From: Manis javanica
Lineage: Eukaryota; Chordata; Mammalia; Pholidota; Manidae
Length of the DNA stretch: 64,000 nucleotides
Reading direction: 5' to 3'
Assembly (NCBI RefSeq): GCF_040802235.1
Contig: NC_133165.1
Span: 45,831,629 to 45,895,628, forward strand
The notes beneath the pieces are model-generated. The model had not been told where the DNA came from, searched no databases, and saw only the letters and a list, made by a program, of their open reading frames with translations. Positions 12,514 through 24,915 of the stretch are shown here, in pieces. The position numbers were made by a program, and so were the translations under genes. Every line of letters begins with the position of its first letter. The stretch's first letter is position 1.

Positions 12514-15500
12514 TCAGATGAGTGAAATCATTTGGTATTTCTCTTTCTCCGCTTGGCTTATTTCACTGAGCATAATACTCTCCAGCTCCATCCATGTTGC
12601 TGCAAATGGTTGGATTTTTCCACTTCTTATGGCTGAGTAGTATTCCATTGTGTATATGTACCACATCTTCTTTATCCATTCATCTACAGATGGACATTTA
12701 GGTTGCTTCCAATTCTTGGCTATTGTAAATAGTGCTGCGATAAACATAGGAGTGCATCTGTCTTTCTCAAACTTGATTGCTGCGTTCTTAGGGTAAATTC
12801 CTAGGAGTGGAATTCCTGGGTCAAATGGTAGGTCTGTTTTGAGCCTTTTGATGCACCTCCATACTGCTTTCCACAATGGTTGAACTAATTTACATTCCCA
12901 CCAGCAGTGTAGGAGGGTTCCCCTTTCTCCACAGCCTCGCCAACATTTGTTGTTGTTTGTCTTTTGGATGGCAGCTATCCTTACTGGTGTGAGGTGATAC
13001 CTCATTGTAGTTTTAATTTGCATTTCTCTGATAATTAGCGATGTGGAGCATCTTTTCATGTGTCTCTTGGCCATCTGTATTTCTTTTTTGGAGAACTGTC
13101 TGTTCAGTTCCTCTGCCCATTTTTTAATTGGGTTATTTGTTTTTTGTTTGTTGAGGCGTGTGAGCTCTTTATATATTCTGGACGTCAAGCCTTTATCAGA
13201 TCTGTCATTTTCAAATATATTCTCCCATACTGTAGGGTTCCTTTTTGTTCTATTGATGGTGTCTTTCGCTGTACAGAAGCTTTTCAGCTTAATGTAGTCC
13301 CACTTGCTCATTTTTGCTGTTGTTTTCCTTGCCCGGGGAGATATGTTCAAGAAGAGATCACTCATGTTTATATCTAAGAGGTTTTTGCCTATGTTTTTTT
13401 CCAAGAGTTTAATGGTTTCGTGACTTACATTCAGGTCTTTGATCCATTTTGAGTTTACCTTTGTATATGGGGTTAGACAATGGTCCAGTTTCATTCTCCT
13501 ACATGTAGCTGTCCAGTTTTGCCAGCACCATCTGTTGAAGAGACTGTCATTTTGCCATTGTATGTCCATGGCTCCTTTATCAAATATTAATTGACCATAT
13601 ATGTTTGGGTTAATTTCTGGGGTCTCTAATCTGTTTCACTGGTCTGTGGCTCTGTTCTTGTGCCAGTACCAAGTTGTCTTGATTACTATGGCTTTGTAGT
13701 AGAGCTTGAAGTTGGGGAGTGAGATCCCCCCTACTTTATTCTTCTTTTTCAGGATTGCTTTGGCTATTCGGGGTCTTTGTTGTTTCCATATGAATTTTTG
13801 AATTATTTGTTCCAATTCATTGAAGAATGTTGCTGGTAATTTGAGAGGGATTGCATCAAATTTGTATATTGCTTTCGGCAGGATGGCCATTTTGACGATA
13901 TTAATTCTTCCTAGCCATGAGCATGGGATGAGTTTCCATTTATTAGTGTCCCCTTTAATTTCTCTTAAGAGTGACTTGTAGTTTTCAGAGTATAAGTCTT
14001 TCACTTCCTTGGTTAGGTTTATTCCTAGGTATTTTATTCTTTTTGATGCAATGGTGAATGGAATTGTTTTCCTGATTTCTCTTTCTATTGATTCGTTGTT
14101 AGTGTATAGGAAAGCTACAGATTTCTGTGTGTTGATTTTGTATCCTGCAACTTTGCTGTATTCCGATATCAGTTCTAGTAGTTTTGGAGTGGAGTCTTTA
14201 GGGTTTTTTATGTACAGTATCATATCATCTGCAAATAGTGACAGTTTAACTTCTTCTTTACCAATCTGGATTCCTTGTATTTCTTTGTTTTGTCTGATTG
14301 CCGTGGCTAGGACCTCCAGTACTATGTTGAATAACAGTGGGGAGAGTGGGCATCCCTGTCTGGTTCCCGATCTCAGTGGAAATGCTTTCAGCTTCTCGCT
14401 GTTCAGTATAATGCTGGCTGTGGGTTTATCATATATGGCCTTTATTATGTTGAGGTACTTGCCCTCTATTCCCATTTTGCTGAGAGTTTTTATCATGAAT
14501 GGATGTTGAATTTTGTCAAATGCTTTTTCAGCATCTATGGAGATGATCATGTGGTTTTTGTCTTTCTTTTTGTTGATGTGGTGGATGATGTTGATGGATT
14601 TTCGAATGTTGTATCATCCTTGCATCCCTGGGATGAACCCCACTTGGTCATGGTGTATGATCCTTTTGATATACTGTTGAATTCTGTTTGCTAATATTTT
14701 ATTGAGTATTTTTGCATCTACATTCATCAGGGATATTGGTCTGTAATTTTCTTTTTTGGTGGGGTCTTTTCCTGGTTTTGGTATTAGGGTGATGTTGGCT
14801 TCATAGAATGAGTTTGGGAGTATTCCCTCTTCTTCTATTTTGTGGAACACTTTAAGGAGAATGGGTATTATGTCTTCTCTGTGTGTCTGATAAAATTCCG
14901 AGGTAAATCCGTCCGGCCCCGGGGTTTTGTTCTTGGGTAGTTTTTTGATTACTGTTTCAATTTCTTTGCTTGTAATTGGTTTGTTTAACTTTTGTGTTTC
15001 TTCCTTGGTCAGTCTTGGGAGGTTGTATTTTTCTAGGAAGTTGTCCATTTCTTCTAGGTTTTCCAGCTTGTTGGCATATAGGTTTTCATAGTAGTCTTTA
15101 ATAATTCTTTGTATTTCTGTGGAGTCTGTCGTGATTTTTCCATTCTCATTTCTGATTATGTTGATTTGTGTTGACTCTCTTTTTCTCTTAATAAGTTGGG
15201 CTAGAGGCTTATCTATTTTGTTTATTTTCTCAAAGAACCAGCTCTTGGTTTCGTTGATTTTTGCTATTGTTTTATTCTTCTCAATTTTGTTTATTTCTTC
15301 TCTGATCTTTATTATGTCCCTCCTTCTGCTGACTTTAGGCCTCATTTGTTCTTCTTTTTCCAGTTTTAATAGTTGTGATGTTAGACTATTCATTTGGGAT
15401 TGTTCTTCCTTCTTCAAGTGTGCCTGGATTGCTATATACTTTCCTCTTAAGACTGCTTTCGCTGCATCCCACAGAAGTTGGGGCTTAGTGTTGTTGTTGT

Positions 15501-16356
15501 CATTTGTTTCTATATATTCCTTGATCTCTATTTTGATTTGTTCATTGATCCATTGATTATTTAGTAGCATGTTGTTAAGCCTCCATGTGTTTGTGAGCCT
15601 TTTTGTTTTCTTTGTAGAATTTATTTCTACTTTCATACCTTTGTGGTCTGAAAAATTGGTTGGTAGAATTTCAATATTGTGGAATTTACTGAGGCTCTTT
15701 TTGTGAGCTAGTATGTGGTCTATTCTGGAGAATGTTCCATGTGCACTTGAGAAGAATGTATATCCTGTTGCTTTTGGATGTAAAGTTCTATAGATGTCTA
15801 TTAGGTCCATCTGTTCTAGTGTGTTGTTCAGTGCCTGTGTGTCTTTACTTATTTTCTGTCCGGTGGATCTATCCTTTGGGGTGAGTGGTGTGTTGAAGTC
15901 TCCTACAATGAATGCATTGCAGTCTATTTCCCTCTTTAGTTCTGTTAGTATTTGCTTCACATATGCTGGTGCTCCTGTATTGGGTGCATATATATTTAGA
16001 ATGGTTATATCCTCTTGTTGGACTAAGCCCTTTATCATTATGTAGTGGCCTTCTTTATCTCTTGTTACTTTCTTTGTTTTGAAGTCTATTTTGTCTGATA
16101 TTAGTACTGCAACCCCTGCTTTCTTCTCACTGTTGTTTGCCTGAAATATGTTTTTCCATCCCTTGACTTTTAGTCTATGCTTATCTTTGGGTTTAAGGTG
16201 AGTTTCTTGTAAGCAGCATATAGATGGGTCTTGCTTTTTTATCCATTCTATTACTCTATGTCTTTTGATTGGTGCATTAAGTCCATTTACATTTAGGGTG
16301 ACTATTGAAAGATATGTACTTATTGCCATTGCAGGCTTTAGATTCGTGGTTACCAA
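12514..16356 (-). pseudogene. L1-A ORF2 with two nonsense codons
   Basis: A 1280-codon frame encoding the L1 endonuclease/reverse transcriptase. The amino-terminal endonuclease domain includes LNVNGLN, the QETH motif and [10 protein letters not shown]. The reverse transcriptase has the FADDMIL motif, and a Cys-rich carboxy region ([15 protein letters not shown]) follows. In-frame TGA codons replace Trp at 14614-14616 (after GMQG) and at 13636-13638 (after ATDQ). There is no frameshift: all three open pieces are in one frame, and the natural carboxy end (stop at 12514) is intact. The protein would stop after 580 residues, leaving the endonuclease but not the polymerase core. Confidence 0.93.
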
Positions 16357-16524
16357 AGGTTCAAGGTTAGCTTCTTTAGTATCTTACTGCCTAATTTAGC
16401 TCGCTTATTGAGCTGTTATATACACTGTCTGGAGAGTCTTTTCTTCTCTCCCTTCTTATTCCTCCTCCTCCATTCTTCATATGTTTTGTGTTTTGTTCTG
16501 TGCTCTTTTTAGGGGTGCTCCCAT

Positions 16525-17415
16525 CTAGAGCAGTCCCTGTAGGATGCCCTGTAGAGGTGGTTTGTGGGAAGCAAATTCCCTCAGCTTTTGCTTGTCTGGG
16601 AATTGTTTGATCCCACCATCATATTTAAATGATAGTCGTGCTGGATACAGTATCCTTGGTTCAAGGCCCTTCTGTTTCATTGCATTAAGTATATCATGCC
16701 ATTCTCTTCTGGCCTGTAGGGTTTCTGTTGAGAAGTCTGATGTTAGCCTGATTGGTTTTCCTTTATAGGTGACCTTTTTCTCTCTAGCTGCCTTTAAAAC
16801 TCTTTCCTTGTCCTTGATCCTTGCCATTTTAATTATTATGTGTCTTGGTGTTGTCCTCCTTGGATCCTTTCTGTTGGGGGTTCTGTATAATTCCATGGTC
16901 TGTTCGATTATTTCCTCCCCCAGTTTGGGGAAGTTTTCAGCAATTATTTCTTCAAAGACCCTTTCTATCCCTTTTCCTCTTTCTTCCTCTTCTGGTATCC
17001 CTATAATACGAATGTTTTTCCTTTTGTATTGGTCACATATTTCTCTTAGTGTTGTTTCATTCCTGGAGATCCTTTTATCTCTCTCTATGTCAGCTTCTAT
17101 ATGTTCCTGTTCTCTGGCTTCTATTCCTTCAATGGCCTCTTGCATCTTATCCATTCTGCTTATAAATCCTTCCAGGGATTGTTTCACTTCTGTGATCTCT
17201 TTCCTGACATCTGTGATCTCCTTCCGGACTTCATCCCACTGCTCTTGCATTTTTCTCTGCATCTCATCCCATTGCTCTTGCATTTTTTTCTGCATCTCTG
17301 TCAGCATGTTCATGATTTTTATTTTGAATTCTTTTTCAGGAAGACTAGTTAGGTCTGTCTCCTTCTCAGGTGTTGTCTCTGTGATCTTTGTCTGCCTGTA
17401 GTTTTGCCTTTTCAT
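16525..17415 (-). CDS. L1-A ORF1 protein, intact
   Basis: Open frame of 296 residues, the RNA-binding chaperone of the L1 ribonucleoprotein. Residues about 30-130 form a charged coiled coil containing the repeat MQKKMQEQWDEMQRKMQEQ, which drives trimerisation. Residues about 135-225 form the RRM-like domain (KNIRIIGIPEEEERGKGIE), followed by the carboxy-terminal domain (ARREWHDILNAMKQKG, YPARLSFKYDGG). There is no internal stop, unlike the L1-B copy. It starts at the first ATG after the 5'UTR and ends 168 bp before ORF2. It is plausibly translatable if the promoter works. Confidence 0.93.
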   Translation of the reverse strand: MKRQNYRQTKITETTPEKETDLTSLPEKEFKIKIMNMLTEMQKKMQEQWDEMQRKMQEQWDEVRKEITDVRKEITEVKQSLEGFISRMDKMQEAIEGIEAREQEHIEADIERDKRISRNETTLREICDQYKRKNIRIIGIPEEEERGKGIERVFEEIIAENFPKLGEEIIEQTMELYRTPNRKDPRRTTPRHIIIKMARIKDKERVLKAAREKKVTYKGKPIRLTSDFSTETLQARREWHDILNAMKQKGLEPRILYPARLSFKYDGGIKQFPDKQKLREFASHKPPLQGILQGLL

Positions 17416-17965
17416 GGTGATAGAGATAGTTTGCAGAGCTGGTACACGTGACCGCTGGAAGAGCTTCCCTTCTTGTTGGTTTGTAGCCTTTTCCTGGGAG
17501 AATAGCGACCTCTAGTGGCTTGTGCTGGGCAGCTGTGCGCAGACAGGGCTTCTGCTTCCTGCCCAGTTGCTTTGGGGTTTATCTCCGCTGTTGCTGTGGG
17601 CTTGGCCTGGCTGGGGCTGTTCCTCCAAAATGGTGGAGCCCCGTTGGAGGGGGAGCAGCCAGGAGACTATTTATCTCCATAAGGGGCCTCTGTGCTCCCT
17701 GCTGCCCAGGGGATTAGAGTGCCCAGAGATCCCCAGATTCCCTGCTTCTGGTCTAAGTGACCTGTCCTGCCCCTTTAAGATTTCCAAAAAGCACTCCCCT
17801 TCACAAGGCGCTGGGTTCTTGCAGGTGTGGATGTGGTCTGGATGTTGTCCTGTGTCCTGTGGTCTCTATTTTAGGAAGATTTTTCTTTGTTATATTTTCA
17901 TAGCTCTATGTGTTTTTGGGAGGAGATTTCCACTGCTCTACTCACGCCGCCATCTTGGCTCTGCC
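17416..17965 (-). promoter_or_regulatory. L1-A 5'UTR/internal promoter (shortened)
   Basis: About 550 bp between the 5' end and ORF1. The minus-strand start contains AAGATGGCGGC, the YY1-type site found at the start of L1 promoters. Relative to L1-B the monomer block is missing: the sequence passes from 'gaagggg' directly to 'agtgctttttgg', a deletion of roughly 0.86 kb. The promoter may therefore be weakened. Confidence 0.8.
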
Positions 17966-17982
17966 TGGTTATCCAGATTTTT
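17966..17982. repeat. Target-site duplication of L1-A, right copy
   Basis: Exact 17-bp match to 10310-10326, next to the L1-A 5' end. Confidence 0.92.
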
Positions 17983-19401
17983 ATTTTTCCTTGGTGAAAT
18001 TGTTTTCTGGGTTGCTCCACCTGCTCCTATGGTCTATCCTTTTGCCTAACGTTTTGAATATTGTTTGTCTAAAAGAGGAAAAGTATATATGGAAAAGAGA
18101 TGTGCAGTCCTGGATGTCTAAGGGCATCACAAACCTACTATTGCTCAGTTTCTGGTGGCTGAACATGACTTGTCCCTCTAAGAGTTGGGGATGCCAACTG
18201 CTCAGGTATGATATAACTAGTTAGCATGCTGGAATGTCATTTGTTCTCAGAATTAACCATATAAATTACTCCATCAACCGAGGCCTGGTAAGTCTGTCCT
18301 ACAACTAACTCTCAAGGCTTTGGAATTCAGAATGTATCCTCAGACCAGTATCCTTTGGTTAAACTTTGCCACAGGTCACCATTTCAAGCCTTTATAAGGA
18401 CTTCTTCCTCAGTTTTGTCTACGTTACCGTGAACTGCTTTGTTTCATTTCTCCTGCCCAGAATCAGGACATTTTTCTCTGGCCCCTGATAAAAGGCATTT
18501 GGACTTTGGCCAAGTTCTGGAGATACAGGATTGCACAGCAACATCCTTATGAATCCTTGTTTCAACTAAAACTGGGCCAAATATTTGCTTCCTTCATGTT
18601 TTCTCACAACTGTACTAACTTATACCCTTATCTCTGACATAATTTCACTAGGGACAATTTAGAAGTGCAGTGGCCATTTTTGAGAACTTGGATGAGAACA
18701 AGATTGTTTATTTGAGAGGTATCTCAGAACAAGGAAGGAAAAAACAAACCCTCATGAAAATATTGTCTTGTTTGTAAAAGAGATTATTTGTTTTGTAAAA
18801 GAGATTGTCACCTATCAGTGACAGATCACTGATAAGTGATACTTCAGTTCCATACTATGAAGGGTAAAAAATACTTTTAATTGGGTAGCTCTGTTAACTT
18901 GTCACTTGCGTAAGTTATTTTTTAAATTGGCTAAAATGTCATTCTTTTTGTGTGTGTATGTATATGTAAAAATCTGTTTTTCTATGTTTAAAATGTTTTC
19001 CTTCTCCCTGCTGAATGAACATGGATTTTAGCCTTTTAGAGTGGTAGTTTCATATTTGTCTAAAGTAGCTCATTCTCCACACTTTTGATGTTCATTTTTC
19101 TCTCTTGGAAAAATTTAAAAATTACTCTGTTGAATGTGTGCACACTAGTCCAGTCAAACAGTTAAAAATATCTAAAAGAATTAACTATGTATGTTTCCTA
19201 TGTGGGCACTAAAAAGTATATTTCTGTAATAGGATTTGTTATTACAGTTATAAGATAAGAAAAGGCCTTAGTTCCAAGATAACAGGAGAGTTTTTGGCAG
19301 TGTCTTTAAATTTTAATTTGCCATGTAAAACCAATGCTAGAACAGTATTTTGGCTTATCCAAGATCAGAGTTAGTTTTCTCATGATTTAAGACTTCTTAA
19401 A
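17983..19401. other. Unique AT-rich DNA, no gene seen
   Basis: About 1.4 kb between two minus-strand L1s with no splice-bounded coding exon and no recognisable RNA gene. Confidence 0.5.
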
Positions 19402-21893
19402 TTTTTTTTTTTGGTGGGGGTTTTTTATTTTTAAGGTATCTTTGATATACACTCTTATGAAGGTTTCACAAGAAAAACAATGTGATTATTACATTCACCC
19501 TTATTATCGAGTCCCCTCCATATCCCATTACAGTCACTGTCCATCAGTGTAGTAAGGCACCACAGAGTCCCTACTTCTCTGTGCTACACTGTCTTCCCTG
19601 TGACCCCACACACACCATGCGCACTAATCATGACACCCCACAATCCCCTTCTCCCTCCCTCCTCACCCGCCCTCCCCGACCCCTCCACTTTGGTAACCGC
19701 TAGGCCCTTTTTGGAGTCCGTGAGTCTGCTGCTGTTTTGTTCCTTCAGTTTTGCTTCATCGTTATACTCCACAAATGAGAAAAATCATTTGGTACTTGTC
19801 TTTCTCTGCCTGGCTTATTTCACTGAGCATAACACCCTCTAGCTCCATCCATGTTATTGCAAATGGTAGGATTTGTTTCTTTCTTATGTCTGAATACTAT
19901 TCCATTGTCTATATGTACCACCTCTTCTTTATCCATTCATCTACTGATGGACACTTAGGTTACTTCCATATCTGTAAATAATGTTGCAATAAACATAGGG
20001 GTGCATATGTCTTTTTGAATCTGAGAAGTTGTTTTCTTTGGGTAAATTTCTAGGTGTGAAATTCTTGGGTCAAATGGTATTTCTATTTTTAGTTTTTTGA
20101 GGAATGTCCATATTGCTTTCCACAATGGTTGAACTAGCTTACATTCCCACCAGCAGTGTAGGAGGGTTCCCCTTTCTCCGCATCCTTGCCAACATTTGTT
20201 GTTCCTAGTCTCCTCTATGTTGACCATCCTAACTGGTGTGAGGTGATGTCTCATTGAGGTTTTAATTTGCATTTCCCTGATAATTAGTGATGTGGAGCAT
20301 CTTTTCACATGCCTGTTGGCCATCTGAATTTCTCCTTTGGAGAAGTGTCTGTTCATATCCTCTGCCCATTTTTTAATAGGGTTATTTACCTTTAGGGTGT
20401 TGAGGTGTATGAGTTCTTTATATATTTTGGATGTTAGCCCTTCGTCTGATATGTCATTTACAAATATACTATCCCATACTGTAGGATGCCTTTTTGTTCT
20501 GCTGATGGTGTCCTTTGCTGTACAGAAGCTTTTTAGCTTGATGTAGTCCCATGTGTTTATTTTTGCTTTTCTTTCCCTTGCCCAAGGAAATGCTTTCAGG
20601 AAACAGTTGCTCATGTTTATATTCAAGGGATTTTTGCCTATGTTTTCTTCTGAGAGTCTTCATGACTTACATTCAGGTCTTTGATCCATTTTGAGGTTAC
20701 TTTTGTGTACGGGGTTAGACAATAATCCAGTTTCATTCTCTTACATGTAGCTGTCCAGTTTTGCCAGCACCAGCTGTTGAAGAGGCTGTCATTTCCCCAT
20801 TGTATATCCATGCCTCCTTTATTGTATATTAATTGACCATATATGCCTGGGTTTATATCTGGGCTCTCTATTCTGTTCCACTGGTCTATGAGTCTGTTCT
20901 TGTGCCAGCAACAAATTGTCTTGATTACTGTGGCTTTGTAGTAGAGCTTGAAGTCGGGGAGCATAAGCCCCCACTTTATTCTTCCTTCTCAGGATTGCTT
21001 TGGCTATTCAGGGTCTTTTGTGGTTCCATATGAATTTTAGAACTATTTGTTCTAGTTTGTTGAATAATGCTGTTGGTATTTTGATAGGGATTGCCTTGAA
21101 TCTGTAGAGTGCTTTTGGCAGGATGGCCATTTTGACAATATTAATTCTTCCTATCCATGAGCATGGGATGTGTTTCCATTTATTGGTATCTTCTTTAACT
21201 TCTCTCATGAGTGTCTTGTAGTTTTCAGAGCATAGGTCTTTAACTTCCTTGGTTAGGTTTATTCCTAGGTATTTTATTCTTTTTGATGCAATTGTGAATG
21301 GAATTGTTTTCCTGATTTCTCTTTCTGCTAGTTCATCGTTAGTGTATAGGAATGCAACAGATTTCTGTGTATTAAATTTTGTATCCTGCAACTTTGCTGA
21401 ATTCAGATATTAGTTCTAGTAGTTTTGGAGTGGACTCTTTAGTGTTTTTTATGTACAATATCATGTCATCTGCAAACAGGGACAGTTTAACTTCTTCCTT
21501 GCCAATCTGGATGCCTTTTATTTCTTTGTGTTGTCTGAATGCCATGGCAAGGACCTCCAGAACTAAGTTGAATAAAAGTGGGGAGAGTGGACATCCTTGT
21601 AGTATTCCTGATCTTAAAGGAAAAGCTTTCAGCTTCTTGCTATTAAGTATGATGATGGCTGTGGGTTTGTTGTATATGGCCTTTATTATGTTGAGGTAGT
21701 TGCCCCATATACCTATTTTGTTGAGAGTTTTTATCATGAATGGATGTTGAATTTTGTTGAATGCTTTTTCAGCATCTGTGGAGATAATCATGTGGGTTTT
21801 GTCCTTCTTTTTGTTGATGTGGTGGATAATATTGATGGATTTTTGTATGTTGTACCATCCTTGCATCCCTGGAATAAATCCTACTTGATCATG
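19402..21893 (-). mobile_element. L1-D: 5'-truncated L1
   Basis: Minus-strand L1 with its poly(A) as a T run at about 19402-19412, then 3'UTR, then the carboxy half of ORF2. Pieces of ORF2 are readable at 21956-21372 (FADDMIL-type reverse transcriptase), 21391-21008, 20964-20638 and 20626-19955 (Cys-rich region [16 protein letters not shown]). Several frame breaks separate them. Homology ends near 21893 after 'cttgatcatga', which is the 5' truncation point. I could not find a clear target-site duplication. It is more diverged than L1-A or L1-B. Confidence 0.88.
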
Positions 21894-22452
21894 ATTGTAA
21901 TGATTGAATGCAGAGGAAGAGAGGAGAATCCCACTGTCTTCTACTAAGCCCAACACTCAAGAAATCTGCAAAAATGTAAAGCAATGCCACTGTTCTGACT
22001 AAACCATGTTTGTTTTAGGAAGCACTTTTTCCCCAAAGTGTATTGTTTATGTTACATGCAATTATTAGTATTATTATTTTTAAATGATTTAATAGCTATT
22101 TAAAAAATCATCAGTTTAAATTTACAATATAAGTATAGAATACAGAAAAGCCCTTTGAAAACCCCAATAACTTTTAAGAGTTTTTAAGAAAACTTTTATA
22201 AAAATCTTTTTAAAGGGCCCCCTGAGACCAAGAAATTTTGGAACTACTAATCTTCTCTCCTGGGAGTTTCCTATAAACTCATTTGTGTTAAGAAGGATTC
22301 TGAGGCTTCATCAGTGCTTAGGCGATCATTGGTCATGCCAACCACCTTTACAATGTGGCCCTTCTCCCTTGCTCTGGGGAAGACTGGCTAATGTCAGGTG
22401 GAGTGAGGGACAGGGCCAGCAAGCGTGACCACCGAGCTCATGGCTGACTCAC
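21894..22452. other. Unique DNA before the CLIP2 remnant
   Basis: No gene. It would correspond to intronic sequence downstream of the last CLIP2-like exon visible in this window. Confidence 0.4.
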
Positions 22453-22615
22453 CACCCCTTCCTGAGCAGCTCCTGGCTGATGAGGACCAGCTGGCCCGAG
22501 GCATCATGGGTCTTCCGGGACACAGCCTCTAGGTCTGCCTCCACATGCTGCTTCTCCTTCTACAGGGTGTCCACCATCTTCTCTCCTGACTTACACTTGC
22601 TCACCAGTGCTGAGG
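22453..22615 (-). pseudogene. CLIP2: CLIP2-like exon with in-frame TAG
   Basis: Reads SALVSKCKSGEKMVDTL, then TAG (22562-22560), then KEKQHVEADLEAVSRKTHD and ASGQLVLISQELLRK, ending at a good donor (TG^GTGAGT). The match to the CLIP2 coiled coil is nearly residue for residue, with Leu replaced by the stop. The 3' acceptor region is altered (CCCTCAG without a long pyrimidine tract). Confidence 0.9.
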
Positions 22616-23565
22616 GTCAGCCAGCAGGGAAAGCAGAGAGAGGGCAGAATGTTCATGGGATTCTGTCCCACCAGAGGGCCAAACCTGGGCAGGGGGCCTG
22701 TTGTCCCAGGGGGGTCACAGTGACACACTCCACGGAGTGCATCTCTCTCGTCCTGCAGAACCAGGCAGCCAGAGGCCAAGGGAAGAGCTACAAAAGCAGA
22801 CCTGAGTCCCCCAGCACAGCAGCCCAGGCCCTCGGGGGCAGGGGAGGCAGTCCACCCTGCCTGAGACGGGACCGGCACCTACACTGCTCCTGGACAAGGA
22901 AAAACTAAATCTTCACCTTCACCTCCGAGGAGTTTGAGGCCAACTACCTTTGTCAAGACCAATCATGCCATGTGAACGTGATGGGAACTGGAGAAAAGTG
23001 GGGGTGGGAACTGGTTCCCAGGATGGGGGTCGTCTCATGGACACCAGCACTGGCATTCTGGCAGACAAGAAGCAGGGCCAGTTTGTCACAAAGTCCCAAG
23101 TTCCAGAACCCCGCCCTTCCCCAGGCTCCCCCTCTGTCCTCATCCCCCCTGTGTCTTGCTCTCTGCTGCTCTGAGCATCCGTCCCTCCAGTTCTGAAATC
23201 CTGGTATTTCTTCTAGGGGCTGGGGACTGATACACTATCAAAGTGACCTAGAGAACCCAAAACATCTTCAAGACCAAACAGAACTGGTGACAGAATTTCA
23301 GAGCAGAGGGAACACAGAGCTGGCTCTGGGGAAAGAAGCTGGCTCAGGGCCCTGATTATATGATGGACGTATATGGGTTCCTGCTCCCCAGTCATTGCAG
23401 CCCAGGTGAAGTCCAGGGCAGCTGTACTGGCCCAGGTCACCTTCTCCTCAAGGCAGCATGGAAAGGGTGCCCTTACCCAGGTGTCAGCACACCCCACACC
23501 TGACTGCCACATGGCCCCAGTGAAAGCCCCTCATCTGCCCTGTGCAAGGGAGACCTACCACTTAT

Positions 23566-23642
23566 TTGGGCCCTGAGCATCTTGGTCTGGGACATCAAGG
23601 CTGTCACCTCTTTGTCCCTCTTGGTCAGCTTGTCCTGAAGGC
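23566..23642 (-). pseudogene. CLIP2: CLIP2-like exon with lost donor
   Basis: After an intact acceptor (TTTCTCCAG) it reads GLQDKLTKRDKEVTALMSQ followed by TKMLRAQ. The expected CAG^GTAAGT donor is now CAAATAAGT, so the GT is gone. The reading frame itself is open. Confidence 0.88.
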
Positions 23643-23865
23643 CTGGAGAAAGGAGAGACAAAGGGCCATCAGTGTTCTAGGTTAGTGGGCAAGGGGATGA
23701 CCTGCAGGAACCCTAAAACGGAGCTACACATGGGCTCATTGGTCCAAATTCTTTCTCACACTAGTCCTCTCTGGGTAACCCACTCTGAACAAAAGGCTGC
23801 AATACAAACAAAAGTCTTGGGCAACTTAAGAGTGTCAGTTTCCTTAAGTGGGAAGTTACGAAAAT

Positions 23866-24127
23866 AAAAATGGTGCTCATGCATGTATAATTAGCATGTG
23901 GGGGGGGCATGGGGAGGGCTGTGCAGCACGGTGAAGACAAGTAGTGATTCTACAGCATCTTGCTGCACTGATGGACAGTGACTGTGGTGGGGTGTGGGGG
24001 GGGACTTGGTGAGGGGGGGAGCCTAGTAAACATAATGTTCTTCATGTAATTGTAGATTAATGATAACAACAACAAAAAGATGTTAAACAAACAAAAAACC
24101 AAACCAAAACAAAAAATGGTGCTCATG
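23866..24127 (+). mobile_element. Short 5'-truncated L1 with 16-bp TSD
   Basis: The insert (23882-24111) is only the last ~230 bp of an L1 3'UTR, including 'gacaagtagtgattctac' and 'gtagattaatgataac', and ends A-rich. It is flanked by the exact 16-mer aaaaatggtgctcatg at 23866-23881 and 24112-24127. A canonical retrotransposed stub. Confidence 0.9.
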
Positions 24128-24329
24128 TCACAAAGTCTTGTGTATTAAGTACTGACAGTCTCCGAACAGTCATAAAAAAGATAATGCATGGACAGTGCTG
24201 GAAATATACTTTCCACAAGTTAACCTACCAATATAACATAATGCCAACAAGATTTTAATTTTTGTGGAACTAGATAAGCTGATTGTAAAATCACATGAAA
24301 AAATAAGCAAGAAGAAACGAGAGCTGGGC

Positions 24330-24915
24330 AAAAACTTCAAAAAGTTAAACATAGAATTACCATGTGACCTAGCAATTTCACCCCTGGGTATACACCCCAA
24401 AGAACACCAAAGAGGCATTTGACAAGTACCTGTACATGCACGCTAAAAACATGCATGTTTTCAGCAGCCAAAGATGTGGAAACAGCTCAGATGTCATCCA
24501 TAGGTGGATGGATAAACAAACTGTGGCGTGTGCATGCGATCAACTATTACTTAGCTCTAAACAGGAATGACACACTGACACTGCTACACCATGAAGGAAC
24601 CTTCACTATATTAGGCTAAGAAAAAGAAGCCACACAGAAAAAGCCACCTATTACATGATGCTCTTTATATGAAAATGTGTAGAATGAACAAATCCATAGA
24701 AACAGAAAGCGACATGGTTGTCAGTGGCTGGTGGGGGGAGGGGAGAGTGGGAAGTGACTGAAAATGGGTATGGGGTTTCCTTTTGGGGAGATGAAAATGT
24801 TTTGGCACTAGATAGTGGTGGTGGCTGCACAACACTGTGAATATGCCAAATGTCACCAAATTTTTCACTTTAAAATGGTTAATTTTATGTTACGTTAATT
24901 TCAGCCCAATGCAAA
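24330..24915 (+). repeat. Old L1 fragment
   Basis: Diverged L1 ORF2-end/3' sequence on the plus strand: 'acctagcaatttcacccc', 'ggtggatggataaacaaac', ending in an A run near 24912-24924. No open frame. Confidence 0.65.

Larger units (their letters stand above)
10327..17965 (-). mobile_element. L1-A: full-length L1 with 3' transduced retroviral tail
   Basis: In minus-strand order: 5'UTR (17965-17416), ORF1 (17415-16525), 168-bp spacer, ORF2 (16356-12514), 3'UTR and first poly(A) (about 12178-12141), then 1.8 kb of non-L1 sequence ending in a second poly(A) (10339-10322). A 17-bp TSD flanks the whole unit, so the composite moved as one RNA. Compared with L1-B it has an intact ORF1, two nonsense codons in ORF2 and a much shorter 5'UTR. 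Protein-level similarity to L1-B is very high, so it is a recent insertion. Confidence 0.93.

Noticed and set aside
14009-14509. 166-codon antisense ORF in L1-A, with a counterpart at 45040-45540 in L1-B
   Set aside because: It lies opposite the ORF2 reverse transcriptase and is kept only because ORF2 codon use is A-rich and conserved. No independent evidence of a gene.
22480-22908. 142-codon plus-strand ORF
   Set aside because: Antisense to the CLIP2-like exon at 22453-22615 and adjacent GC-rich DNA.
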